NCBI GenBank assembly: GCA_964433555.1 | Contig: CAYSRG010000007.1 | Coordinates: 16,942 to 80,941, forward strand | DNA from: Stramentimicrobium sp964433555 | Lineage (GTDB): Bacteria; Atribacterota; Phoenicimicrobiia; Phoenicimicrobiales; Stramentimicrobiaceae | DNA length: 64,000 nucleotides | Reading direction: 5' to 3' | Shown: in pieces, positions 1 through 8,085 of the stretch | How the letters are laid out: each line of letters opens with the position of its first letter | Numbering within the stretch: position 1 is the stretch's first letter | Translations under genes and position numbers: made by a program | The notes under the pieces: generated by a model | What the model was told of the DNA's origin: nothing | The model's input: only the letters and a program-made list of their open reading frames with translations | Databases searched by the model: none

Positions 1-697
1 AGGGGACATTAAAGAGCCAGTAAGCTTCTATTACCTCTAAACCCTTATTCATTAATGTAGCTGAATCTATGGACACTTTTTTACCCATTTGCCAATTGGG
101 ATGATTTAAGGCTTCCTCTATAGAGATATTTTCTAATGCACTTTCTTTTAAATGATAAAATGGTCCGCCGGAGGCAGTAATAATTACTTTTTCTATATTT
201 TCATAAAAATCAGGCATAATGCATTGGAAAATAGCACTATGTTCACTGTCGATGGGAATTATTTTTATATTATTTTCTTTTGCTTTTTTCATTATTATTT
301 CGCCCGCAGATACAATGATTTCTTTATTAGCCAGACAGATTTGCTTTTTTGCATTGATAGCCTCTATAGTTGGTTTTAATGCTGCCATACCTGTAATTGC
401 TACTACAATCAAATCGACATCTGGCAATGTAGATATTTTAGTAAGTCCATATTCGCCATATAATATATGGCAACTTATTTTATTGTTTAATCTGTTTATT
501 AGCTCTTTTGCTATTTTATCATCTCTGACTACTGCATATTTTGGTTTAAAATTTATAATTTGCTCTTTCAATAATTCCAAATTTCTCCAGGCAGATAATG
601 CAAAAACTTCAAAATTTTCTGGTTCATTTTGGATTACCTGTAAGGTTTGTGTTCCTATTGAACCAGTTGAACCTAAGATTGTTATTTGTTTTTTCAT
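1..697 (-). CDS. dxr: 1-deoxy-D-xylulose 5-phosphate reductoisomerase (partial, C-terminus beyond window)
   Basis: NADPH-dependent rearrangement and reduction of DXP to MEP, the second step of the MEP isoprenoid pathway. About 232 codons are present; the gene runs off the left edge, so roughly the last 150 residues are missing. Visible are the N-terminal dinucleotide-binding GSTGSIG motif right after the start, LANKE near residue 125, the metal-binding DSEHSAIFQ segment, TASGGPF, and a catalytic-loop stretch HPNWQMGKKVSIDSATLMNK running into GLEVIEAYWLF. The start is the ATG at 697, 35 bp after cdsA. It is last in the rpsB-to-dxr run, as in Bacillus, and supplies the pathway that feeds UppS. 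Confidence 0.95.
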   Translation of the reverse strand, partial: MKKQITILGSTGSIGTQTLQVIQNEPENFEVFALSAWRNLELLKEQIINFKPKYAVVRDDKIAKELINRLNNKISCHILYGEYGLTKISTLPDVDLIVVAITGMAALKPTIEAINAKKQICLANKEIIVSAGEIIMKKAKENNIKIIPIDSEHSAIFQCIMPDFYENIEKVIITASGGPFYHLKESALENISIEEALNHPNWQMGKKVSIDSATLMNKGLEVIEAYWLFNVP

Positions 698-732
698 AAT
701 AATAGTATTTTCTCCAGTATTTCATAAAAATA

Positions 733-1539
733 TTATAATACAATTTGAAAGGTATAATATAGAATTGGAATAGCAAATAAAATACTGTCCATACAGTCTA
801 AGATACCTCCATGTCCGGGTAGTAATGTACCAGAATCTTTTACTCCAAAATTTCTTTTAATTAAAGACTCAAATAGATCTCCAATTTGGCCGGCAATTGC
901 CGCAATAAGCCCCAAGATAAGTAATGTATATATTCTTAACGGAAGTATAGAGTAAAAAGCTAAAGCACACATGCCCCCACTTAAGAAGCCACCTATTGCA
1001 CCTTCTAAGGTTTTGTTGGGACTAAGATATGGGAAAGGATGTTTTTTCCCAAAATTAATTCCAACTAGATAAGCAAAAATATCACTTATCCAAGTGCAAA
1101 ATAAGGAAAAAGTTAATAATACTTTACCATTTGTGAGTCCCCTAATTTCTATAAAGAATGATAATAGATGACCTATATATAATGCCATAAATATAGTTAG
1201 TGTAATATTTAAAATACTACGTTTATGAGGCTTTATAAAAAAATGTTCCAAAATAATTAAAAAAAACAGCAGTGTAAAAATTAACTTAACATTACTAAAT
1301 AATTCCGATATGTTTTTTAGAAATAAAAAAAATATTGTAAGAGTTACACCTAGTATTAAAGAAGGTTGATATTCTTGATGTTTTATTATATGCCACAGCT
1401 CCCAAAAAGCTAATATAGCAATTAAAATTATAGTCGAATAATATAATATTCCACCAAAGTGAATTGTTAATAATATTATAGGTAGACCAAGAACAATAGT
1501 AAGAATTCGAGCACTTATTTTCTCAAACTTTTCCCCCAA
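733..1539 (-). CDS. cdsA: phosphatidate cytidylyltransferase
   Basis: Makes CDP-diacylglycerol from phosphatidate and CTP at the membrane, the branch point of phospholipid synthesis. The protein is 268 aa and mostly hydrophobic, with about eight membrane segments. The C-terminal third carries the family signature: SPNKTLEGAIGG, then QIGDLFESLIKRNFGVKDSG and PGHGGILDCMDS, with the conserved acidic residues. The start codon is TTG at 1539, preceded by a GGGTGAG ribosome site that lies inside the end of uppS, so the two reading frames overlap by 17 bp and are probably translationally coupled. Order uppS-cdsA-dxr is the common bacterial one. Confidence 0.95.
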   Translation of the reverse strand: MGEKFEKISARILTIVLGLPIILLTIHFGGILYYSTIILIAILAFWELWHIIKHQEYQPSLILGVTLTIFFLFLKNISELFSNVKLIFTLLFFLIILEHFFIKPHKRSILNITLTIFMALYIGHLLSFFIEIRGLTNGKVLLTFSLFCTWISDIFAYLVGINFGKKHPFPYLSPNKTLEGAIGGFLSGGMCALAFYSILPLRIYTLLILGLIAAIAGQIGDLFESLIKRNFGVKDSGTLLPGHGGILDCMDSILFAIPILYYTFQIVL

Positions 1540-2266
1540 ATTTTCTCACCCTTTTTTCATAGTCACTTAGTGCTTTCCATAATTGTTTTTTTGAAAAATC
1601 TGGCCAGAAAGTCTTTGTAAACCACAATTCGGTATAAGCAATTTGCCACAGAAGAAAATTGCTAATCCTTAGCTCCCCTCCTGTTCTAATTAATAAATCA
1701 GGATCAGGTACTCTCGAAGTAAAGAGGTGTCCATTAATAAGATTCTGGTTTATCTGTGATGGATCTATTTTCCTCTGGAGAATTTTTTCAGAAATTAATT
1801 TAAAAGCATGGCACAATTCTGATCTTCCACCATAGTTAATGGCGATATTGAGTAATAATTTTTTATTTCTTTTAGTTTTTTCTTCGATATTTTCCATAGC
1901 TAATTTAAGGGGCATAGGCAAATTGTCCCTATGTCCAATAAATCTAACTCTAATATTATTTTCCAATAAACTCATTTTTTCTTTTTCGATCATTTCTTGA
2001 AACAGAGTCATTAGTGAGGATATTTCTTGTTTTGGTCTTTTCCAATTTTCGGTAGAAAAAGCAAATAATGTTAAAATACCTATACCAGCTTTAATTGATT
2101 CAGCAATTACCATTCTTACAGTTTTAATGCCAGCTTTATGCCCAGCGAAACGTGGCAAATTGCGTTTCTTTGCCCATCTACCATTTCCATCCATTATAAT
2201 GGATAAATGATTTGGAATTATCGTGAGCTTTGTTATATTTAAATAATTCTTATTATTTTTTAACAT
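1523..2266 (-). CDS. uppS: undecaprenyl diphosphate synthase (cis-prenyltransferase)
   Basis: Condenses isopentenyl diphosphate units onto farnesyl diphosphate to make the C55 carrier lipid for cell-wall polymers. It is 247 aa, the normal size. The motif MDGNGRWAKKR with its catalytic Asp lies near residue 25, followed by GHKAG. Further on are FSTENWKRP and RTGGELRISNFLLWQ, which binds the diphosphate; bacterial homologues usually have RTSGE, so here Ser is replaced by Gly. The start ATG at 2266 has an AAAAGG-type site upstream. The 170 bp between frr and this gene holds a terminator-like hairpin, so uppS-cdsA-dxr may be partly uncoupled from the ribosomal genes. Confidence 0.94.
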   Translation of the reverse strand: MLKNNKNYLNITKLTIIPNHLSIIMDGNGRWAKKRNLPRFAGHKAGIKTVRMVIAESIKAGIGILTLFAFSTENWKRPKQEISSLMTLFQEMIEKEKMSLLENNIRVRFIGHRDNLPMPLKLAMENIEEKTKRNKKLLLNIAINYGGRSELCHAFKLISEKILQRKIDPSQINQNLINGHLFTSRVPDPDLLIRTGGELRISNFLLWQIAYTELWFTKTFWPDFSKKQLWKALSDYEKRVRKFGGKV

Positions 2267-2290
2267 GCATTATACTTGCCTTTTCTTATA

Positions 2291-2350
2291 AAAAAACCCC
2301 CATTGTTAAAAAAACGATTAATACATTCTATTTATATAATAATCTGGGGG
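2291..2350 (-). terminator. terminator-like hairpin between frr and uppS
   Basis: Read on the minus strand, CCCCCA (2350-2345) pairs with TGGGGG (2302-2297) and is followed at once by six T (2296-2291). The loop is long (about 42 nt) and AT-rich, with room for weaker inner pairing. It lies inside the rpsB-tsf-pyrH-frr-uppS-cdsA-dxr run, so it may work as a partial terminator or attenuator that lowers expression of the lipid genes relative to the translation genes. Confidence 0.45.
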
Positions 2351-2436
2351 AAATTTATTATATTTAATAATAACCTTTTGTGTTTTCTAAGTGAGAATCT
2401 AATAAACCATCCTCTCAAGGAATAATTTTATCTTAA

Positions 2437-2994
2437 TCATACTTTCATTATTTCTATTTCTTTTGTTTTACAAATTTCATCAAGTTCTTTAATAAAGGAA
2501 TCTGTTAAATCCTGTACTTTTTTAATAATTTCCTTACTTTGATCCTCAGAAATATCACCATCTTTTTCGAGTCTTTTAACTTGGTCGTTAATTTCTCTTC
2601 TTACGTTTCTAATAGCAACTTTCCCTGATTCAATCTCTTTTTTTACTACTTTCACTATTTCTTTCCTTCGCTCTTCGGATAAAGGGGGAATGGATAGCCG
2701 GATAACAGTTCCATCACTATTAGGAGTTAAGCCAATATCAGCTTTCCAAATGGCTTTTTCAACCTCACTAACAAAATTTTTATCCCATGGTTGTATCACG
2801 ATTAAATCAGATTCAGGGACAGTAATATTAGCAATTTCTTTTAAAGAGGTTAAAACACCATAATATTCAATTTTAATTTTTTCAACTAAGGCGGTTGAAG
2901 CCCTTCCAGTTCTAATTTGAGATAATTCTGCTTTGGTTATTTCTATGGCTTTTTTCATTTTGTAATCAGCTTCTTTTGTCATCTCAAGTAACAT
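2437..2994 (-). CDS. frr: ribosome recycling factor
   Basis: Splits the post-termination ribosome together with EF-G. The protein is 185 aa, the standard family length, and is recognisable over its whole length: ELSQIRTGRAST near residue 24, YYGVLTSLKEIANI, IQPWD, and the long C-terminal helix with VRNVRRE-like repeats (AIRNVRREIND). The start ATG at 2994 is only 2 bp after the pyrH stop. The pyrH-frr pair is nearly universal in bacteria. A possible internal start at residue 5 would shorten it by four residues. Confidence 0.97.
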   Translation of the reverse strand: MLLEMTKEADYKMKKAIEITKAELSQIRTGRASTALVEKIKIEYYGVLTSLKEIANITVPESDLIVIQPWDKNFVSEVEKAIWKADIGLTPNSDGTVIRLSIPPLSEERRKEIVKVVKKEIESGKVAIRNVRREINDQVKRLEKDGDISEDQSKEIIKKVQDLTDSFIKELDEICKTKEIEIMKV

Positions 2995-2996
2995 AT

Positions 2997-3722
2997 CTAA
3001 TCCTCCTTCACAATGGTTCCAATTTGTTCTCCTAAAATTACTTTCTTTATATTCCCAGGTAAATTCAAATTAAATACAATTACAGGTACTTTATTTTCCA
3101 TGCATAATGAGATGGAAGTTGCATCCATTACTTTTAAATTTTTATTTAAAAATTCAAGAAAACTTATCTTTTTAAATTTTAAAGCATTGGTATTAACTAA
3201 GGGATCCGATTCATAAATACCATCAACTTTAGTGGCTTTTAATATTGCATCAGCTTCTAACTCTATTGCTCTCAAAGCTGCAGCAGTGTCAGTGGTAAAA
3301 AAGGGGTGACCAGTGCCAGCCGCCAGAATAACAATACGTCCTTTTTCTAAATGTCTTATTGCTCTTCTTCTAATATAAGGTTCGGCAATTGATCTCATTT
3401 CAATAGCTGTTTGTACTCTTGTTTCAATATTAAGTTTTTCTAAAAAATCTTGTAAGGCAAGAGCATTAATAACCGTACCTAACATTCCCATATAATCAGC
3501 AGAAACCTGGTTGATACCTTTAGCAGTAGCTTCTCTTCCTCTAAAAATATTTCCTCCTCCTATAACAACGGCAATCTGAATTCCCATCTGTTTTATTTCC
3601 GCTAATTCAGCCGAGATGAACTTAACACGCTCAATTTCGATACCAACTTTTTTTTCACCGGAGAAAGACTCGCCTCCTAATTTCAATAGTATCCTTTTGT
3701 AAATAGCTTGTTCTTTTTTCAT
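2997..3722 (-). CDS. pyrH: UMP kinase
   Basis: Phosphorylates UMP to UDP in pyrimidine nucleotide synthesis; this hexameric amino-acid-kinase-fold enzyme is specific to prokaryotes. It has 241 aa, with KLGGESFSG at the N-terminus, the GGGNIFRG nucleotide-binding loop near residue 57, and GTGHPFFTTDTAA in the C-terminal half. The gene sits between tsf and frr with tight spacing to frr, as in most bacteria. Nothing unusual is visible. Confidence 0.97.
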   Translation of the reverse strand: MKKEQAIYKRILLKLGGESFSGEKKVGIEIERVKFISAELAEIKQMGIQIAVVIGGGNIFRGREATAKGINQVSADYMGMLGTVINALALQDFLEKLNIETRVQTAIEMRSIAEPYIRRRAIRHLEKGRIVILAAGTGHPFFTTDTAAALRAIELEADAILKATKVDGIYESDPLVNTNALKFKKISFLEFLNKNLKVMDATSISLCMENKVPVIVFNLNLPGNIKKVILGEQIGTIVKED

Positions 3723-3795
3723 TTTACTCGAATTTATTAATTTTTTTAGAAAGGGTATAATTTATCAAGAGTAGATTATAAAAAATATATTATAT

Positions 3796-4389
3796 CTACT
3801 CACCTAGTTGATATCTCACGAATCTTTTAATTTGGATATTTTCTTTTAATTTAGATATAGTTTCCAAGATTAATTGATTAACATCGATCTCGGGATTACG
3901 AATATAATCTTGCTCAATTAAACAATGTTCTTTTAAAAATTTATTTAATTTTCCCTCTACAATATTATCAATTACCTTTTCCGGTTTATTAGTATTTTTC
4001 AGTTGACTGCAATAAATTTCTTTTTCTTTCTGGACTATATCTTCTGGTACATCTTCCCTTTTGATATATTTAGGATTGGCAGCTGCAATCTGTAGGGTAA
4101 TATTTTTTGCCAGATCATTAAATTCTTGAGTTTTAGCAACAAAGTCAGTCTCACAATTAATTTCCAGAAGTACACCAACCCTACCATTTAAATGGATATA
4201 TGATGCAATTTTTCCATTTAAAGCTTTCCGTCCCAGTTTTGAGGTCGCAGCTTGAATACCCTTTTTACGTAAATAATCTACTGCCTTTTCTAAATCTCCA
4301 TTAGTATGTGTCAGTGCTTTTTTGCAATCCATCATACCAGCACCAGTTTTCTCTCTCAACTCTTTCACTAGTTCAGCTTTAATAGTCAT
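3796..4389 (-). CDS. tsf: translation elongation factor Ts (short form)
   Basis: Guanine-nucleotide exchange factor for EF-Tu. The N-terminal UBA-like domain begins with VKELREKTGAGMMDCKKAL, and the EF-Tu contact motif appears as INCETDFVAKT. At 197 aa it is much shorter than the roughly 290 aa E. coli or Bacillus forms and matches the compact type known from Thermus, which keeps one core subdomain. The gene follows rpsB with a 46 bp spacer and shares its promoter. Confidence 0.96.
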   Translation of the reverse strand: MTIKAELVKELREKTGAGMMDCKKALTHTNGDLEKAVDYLRKKGIQAATSKLGRKALNGKIASYIHLNGRVGVLLEINCETDFVAKTQEFNDLAKNITLQIAAANPKYIKREDVPEDIVQKEKEIYCSQLKNTNKPEKVIDNIVEGKLNKFLKEHCLIEQDYIRNPEIDVNQLILETISKLKENIQIKRFVRYQLGE

Positions 4390-4435
4390 TTTTCCAAGCT
4401 CTCCTTATATGTTGAACTTATACACAAAATTATTA

Positions 4436-5149
4436 TTATACAGCAATTTTAACATTATCTTCTAGAGATATTTTTTTACCTTCCATGACAGCATCAGCAA
4501 TAACAGATGTCAATAATTTAATTGCTCTTATTGCATCATCATTTCCAGGAATTATATAGTCAATCTCTTCTGGATTACAGTTAGTATCAACAACTGCTAC
4601 TATAGGTATAGATAGTTTTCTAGCTTCTGTTACTGCGTTTCTTTCTCTTTTAGGATCAATAATAAATAAGGCATCTGGTAGTTTTTCCATATTTTTAATA
4701 CCCGTTAAGATCCTTTCTAGCTTTTCTTGTTCTCTTTTTAAAATAATAACTTCTTTTTTCGGTAATAAAGAAAATTGACCGCTCTTTTCCATTTCTTCTA
4801 AATGGAAAAGACGTTTTACTCTTTGATTAATGGTATTAAAATTGGTCAATGTTCCACCAAGCCATCTATAATTAATATAAGGCATACCACATCTCTCTGC
4901 TTCAGAACTAATAGATTCTTGTGCCTGTTTTTTTGTTCCTACAAATAAAATAGTACCATTTTTACTGGTAAGTTCACGTACAAAGTTATAGGCATCATCA
5001 ATAAGTTTAACTGTCTGTTGCAAGTCTATAATGTAAATATTATTTCTTTCAGTAAAAATATAGGATCTCATTCTAGGATCCCAACGTCTTTTTTGGTGTC
5101 CAAAATGTACACCAGATTCTAACAATTGTTTCATTGATACAACACTCAA
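4436..5149 (-). CDS. rpsB: 30S ribosomal protein S2
   Basis: Small-subunit ribosomal protein, 237 aa. Clear motifs are SMKQLLESGVHFGHQ at the start, RRWDPRM, IYIIDLQQT and NYRWLGGTLTNF in the middle, and GNDDAIRAIKL near the end. The start is a TTG at 5149 behind an AAGGAG ribosome site; homologues begin four to five residues before SMKQLLE, so the TTG is preferred over the internal ATG. It is the first gene of the rpsB-tsf-pyrH-frr-uppS-cdsA-dxr run, with a promoter about 170 bp upstream and an AT-rich leader. Confidence 0.97.
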   Translation of the reverse strand: MSVVSMKQLLESGVHFGHQKRRWDPRMRSYIFTERNNIYIIDLQQTVKLIDDAYNFVRELTSKNGTILFVGTKKQAQESISSEAERCGMPYINYRWLGGTLTNFNTINQRVKRLFHLEEMEKSGQFSLLPKKEVIILKREQEKLERILTGIKNMEKLPDALFIIDPKRERNAVTEARKLSIPIVAVVDTNCNPEEIDYIIPGNDDAIRAIKLLTSVIADAVMEGKKISLEDNVKIAV

Positions 5150-5320
5150 ATGGTCACTCTCCTTTTTTGATATCTATTTTAAAATTTTTTAATTTTTCAA
5201 TAATACATATTTGTTAAAATTATTTAATTCTTAATTATTAATAATTTAACATATTTTTTCTTTGAATATTTTCAATTCAAATGTATTGAAGCAAATTAAA
5301 CTATACTACAAAACCAAATA

Positions 5321-5349
5321 AGTATAACATACTTAGATTTGTTATTCAA
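5321..5349 (-). promoter_or_regulatory. sigma-70-type promoter for rpsB operon
   Basis: On the minus strand, TTGAAT (-35, 5349-5344) is followed after exactly 17 bp by TATACT (-10, 5326-5321). Transcription would begin near 5314 and give a leader of about 165 nt before the TTG start of rpsB. The leader is AT-rich; I do not recognise a known ribosomal leader structure in it. Confidence 0.7.
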
Positions 5350-5800
5350 GTTAGATATTTATAATTTTAATAAATATTATGCATTATAGCTCATTTAATA
5401 GGATATCTACATATTAGGCGTTGTAAGATGGTATTAAAAAATACTAAGCTTCCTAGAAGGCACTATTAATTATAATCTTTTTCAGTTTATATCCATCAAT
5501 AATATATTAACCAAACTTTTCTAGAGTAATAGTGCCAATTACTTCAGATTCCAGTTAAAAAATCATATTCTGATATATTTTAATCTTTATAGTTATAGAT
5601 ATTATAACAGTTACAGACACTTGAGGGTAATTATTCTTTTTAAAATTCCCTTCTATATTAATCCCAATCTTAATAATTATTAAGATCCTGAATATCTAGC
5701 TTTCAGTATCCTGTATTACAAATCTTTATTTTACCCGGGTATAGGTATAAAATTTATAGTAATTATACATTCTTTCTTAAAATCTAACTGAGCACATATG
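5350..5800. other. gene-free intergenic region upstream of rpsB promoter, with palindromes
   Basis: No open frame of gene-like quality was found here on either strand. It contains a 10-bp inverted repeat, GGCACTATTA at 5459-5468 against TAATAGTGCC at 5527-5536; a perfect 20-bp palindrome at 5667-5686, ATCTTAATAATTATTAAGAT; and a GC-rich 10-bp palindrome TACCCGGGTA at 5732-5741. In Bacillus-like genomes the regulator codY lies between hslU and this block; nothing like codY remains here. Confidence 0.5.
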
Positions 5801-5869
5801 CTTTATTTAAAAAGAGTATTTTATATTTCCTGAAATATTTTTGAAATTTCGATACTATAAAATATACTT
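5801..5869 (-). repeat. dispersed palindromic repeat, family B copy 1 (probable hslU terminator)
   Basis: Read on the minus strand: an arm containing TATTTTATAGTATC, a loop of about 25 nt, an arm ATATAAAATACT, then CTTTTTAAATAAAG. The same arm and the same tail recur on the plus strand at 31272-31332. The hairpin starts inside the last codons of hslU and includes its stop codon. The T-run after the stem makes it a plausible intrinsic terminator of the topA-xerC-hslV-hslU run. Confidence 0.55.
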
Positions 5870-7291
5870 ACTTAAATCTTCTTTTTGAATGATATTTTGT
5901 AAGCGATTTACAACATATTTCTTGGTTATTATAATTTTCCTCTTACCTATCTTAGGGGTATTAAAGGAAATGCGATCTAATAACTTTTCCATAACAGTGT
6001 ATAGTCTTCTTGCTCCAATATTTTCATTTTGTTCGTTTAATACTGAGGCTATTTTAGAGATTTCTTTAATTGCGTCACTATCAAAGTCAAGGTCAATTCC
6101 CTCTGTGTTTAGAAGTGCTTTATATTGTTTTATTAATGAATTATCTGGTTCAATAAGTATTTTCTCTAAATCTTCCTGATTAAGGCTGTTTAATTCTACA
6201 CGCAAAGGAAACCGTCCCTGTAATTCAGGGATTAAATCAGAAGGCTTAGAAACATTAAAAGCACCAGCAGCGATAAAAAGAACATAATCAGTTTTTACTG
6301 CACCGTATTTAGTCATTATAGTTGATCCTTCAATTATAGGTAGAATATCTCTTTGTACTCCACTTCTTGATACATCAGGTCCATACGATTTTTCTTTCAT
6401 TGCTATTTTATCGATTTCATCAATAAAGACTATTCCCAACTCCTCGGTCCTATGAATTGCCTCTTTTGCTATTTTATTCATATCCAATAATTTTTCTAAT
6501 TCATCATCCAGAAGGATTTTTCGAGCCTCTGAAATTTTAACTTTTTTTCTTTTTTTTCTGTTAGGTAACATTTTATCTAAAATTTCTTTAAAATCAATCC
6601 CGATTCCTTCCATTCCCATATTTGAAAATATCTCTATTGAAGAATGGCTTTGTTCCTCAATTTCAATGCTAATTTCTCTTTCTTCTAATTCACCTTTTCG
6701 TAGTTTATTTTTTAATATCTCTTTTGTTTTTAATAATCTTTCTTTTTGTAAATCATGACTACTCAATGGAGTCTCAATTTCAATCATATTTTTCTCTTTA
6801 TCAATATTATCTATAGATTGATTGGTTTGAAAATCTTTATAAGAGGTATCTCTCCTATCTTTCTTGTCAATCTGACCGGTAGGAAGTAATGCTTGTAATA
6901 TTCTTTCTTCAACTCTTTCTTTGGCATTCCCTCGGATCTCTTCCATTTTTTCTTTACGTATAAGTTGTACTGCAGCTTGTACCAGATCTCTTATCATAGA
7001 ATCAACATCTTTGCCCACATAACCTACTTCGGTAAATTTAGTAGCTTCTACTTTAATAAATGGTGCTCGAACTAATTTAGCTAATCTACGAGCAATTTCA
7101 GTTTTACCTACCCCTGTTGGACCAATCATTATAATATTTTTTGGAGTTACCTCTTCTATTAATGATTTGGGCAGCTTTTTTCTTCTAATTCTATTTCTTA
7201 GAGCAATTGCAACCGCTTCTTTTGCTTGTTTTTGTCCCACAATATATTTATCTAATTCTGCTACTATTTCAGATGGGATCAAATCCTCCAA
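5855..7291 (-). CDS. hslU: ATP-dependent protease HslUV, ATPase subunit HslU
   Basis: AAA+ unfoldase that feeds substrates to the HslV peptidase. It is 478 aa against 443 in E. coli; the extra length lies in the variable I domain (about residues 110-245), which is rich in Lys and Glu. Walker A GPTGVGKT is at 57-64, Walker B IVFIDE at 287-292, and the pore loop is in VGYVGKDVD near 90. Sensor-2 is in GARRLYTVMEKLL. The C-terminus DLSKYIL is the tail that docks into HslV to activate it. The gene directly follows hslV (18 bp). Confidence 0.97.
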   Translation of the reverse strand: MEDLIPSEIVAELDKYIVGQKQAKEAVAIALRNRIRRKKLPKSLIEEVTPKNIIMIGPTGVGKTEIARRLAKLVRAPFIKVEATKFTEVGYVGKDVDSMIRDLVQAAVQLIRKEKMEEIRGNAKERVEERILQALLPTGQIDKKDRRDTSYKDFQTNQSIDNIDKEKNMIEIETPLSSHDLQKERLLKTKEILKNKLRKGELEEREISIEIEEQSHSSIEIFSNMGMEGIGIDFKEILDKMLPNRKKRKKVKISEARKILLDDELEKLLDMNKIAKEAIHRTEELGIVFIDEIDKIAMKEKSYGPDVSRSGVQRDILPIIEGSTIMTKYGAVKTDYVLFIAAGAFNVSKPSDLIPELQGRFPLRVELNSLNQEDLEKILIEPDNSLIKQYKALLNTEGIDLDFDSDAIKEISKIASVLNEQNENIGARRLYTVMEKLLDRISFNTPKIGKRKIIITKKYVVNRLQNIIQKEDLSKYIL

Positions 7292-7309
7292 TATATTCCT
7301 CCTTCATTA

Positions 7310-7840
7310 TCACTTTAATGTTTCTGTGGTAATATAATTATTAGTATAGATACAAATAGAGGCAGTAATCTTTAATGACTCCTGAGCAATTTCTGTAGCA
7401 GATAGTTGAGTGAATGAAAGCAAAGCCTGAGCTGATGCTAAGGCATATGGACCACCAGAACCGATTGCTGCAATAGGTTTATCGGGTTCTATAATATCAC
7501 CATTTCCAGAAATTGTAAACATATCTTGTAAGTCTGCAACTATAAGTAAAGCTTCTAATCTTCTGAGAGCCTTATCAGTTCTCCAGTCCTTAGCCAGTTC
7601 GATAGATGCTCTTTTTAAATTACCATGAAATTCCTCTAACTTATTTTCAAACCTTTCATATAAAGTAAGTGCATCTGCTGCACCACCAGCAAAACCGGTT
7701 AGCACTTTATTATGATAAATTTTTCTTATTTTTCTGGCCTCATTTTTAGCAATTGTATTTCCCATAGTTATTTGTCCATCTCCAGCAATAGCAATTTCAT
7801 TGTTTCTTCTAACGGCAAGGATTGTTGTCCCTTTATACAT
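7310..7840 (-). CDS. hslV: ATP-dependent protease HslUV, peptidase subunit HslV
   Basis: Threonine peptidase of the two-component proteasome-like HslUV complex; 176 aa. The N-terminus MYKGTTILAVRR places the catalytic Thr after removal of a short propeptide, unlike the Bacillus ClpQ form that uses Ser. GDGQITMGNT, GFAGGAADALTL and GSGGPYALASAQAL are all conserved. The ribosome site AAGGAT lies about 7 nt before the ATG. It is followed by hslU and preceded by xerC, as in Firmicutes. Confidence 0.97.
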   Translation of the reverse strand: MYKGTTILAVRRNNEIAIAGDGQITMGNTIAKNEARKIRKIYHNKVLTGFAGGAADALTLYERFENKLEEFHGNLKRASIELAKDWRTDKALRRLEALLIVADLQDMFTISGNGDIIEPDKPIAAIGSGGPYALASAQALLSFTQLSATEIAQESLKITASICIYTNNYITTETLK

Positions 7841-7912
7841 AGATAAAATCCTTTCAATTATTATTCTTAGGTAAATCTTTCAATTATTACTATGATTTTT
7901 TTTCCTAATCTT

Positions 7913-7953
7913 AAGGATGTTCAAAGGGGATTCTTCCCCCTTGAAAACCATTA
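7913..7953. repeat. dispersed palindromic repeat, family A copy 1
   Basis: A roughly 40-bp near-palindrome whose core TTCAAAGGGG pairs with CCCCTTGAA around a short ATTCTTC loop. It aligns by eye with the two identical 43-bp copies at 11121 and 11243 (AGGATATTCA, then a G-rich arm, AATCT, a C-rich arm). It lies in the 245-bp hslV-xerC gap, upstream of hslV. Confidence 0.55.
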
Positions 7954-7996
7954 ATAATTTTTTAAGTTATCCATTGTTATTCATATAGAAAAGATC

Positions 7997-8038
7997 TTTT
8001 ATAGTATCAGATATTTTTCGAAATTCTGATAACATAAA
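7997..8038. repeat. dispersed palindromic repeat, family B copy 2
   Basis: TTTTATAGTATCAG (7997-8010) is followed by a TTCGAA-containing loop and CTGATAACATAAA (8026-8038); the arms pair with two mismatches. It shares TTTTATAGTAT with copies at 5801, 11516 and 31272. It sits about 50 bp beyond the xerC stop, where it could end the xerC transcript or protect its 3' end. Confidence 0.5.
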
Positions 8039-8085
8039 TGTAATCTTTTATTTTATATTTTATCAGTTTTTTAAAATATTGTTTA

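Noticed and set aside
219..773. Plus-strand open frame of 184 codons over dxr
   Set aside because: Antisense shadow of dxr; the minus strand gives an unmistakable Dxr sequence and the plus-strand translation has no recognisable features.
7851..7889. CTTTCAATTATTA direct repeat, two copies 26 bp apart before hslV
   Set aside because: Only two short AT-rich units; the nearer one simply contains the hslV ribosome site, so no further role is supported.
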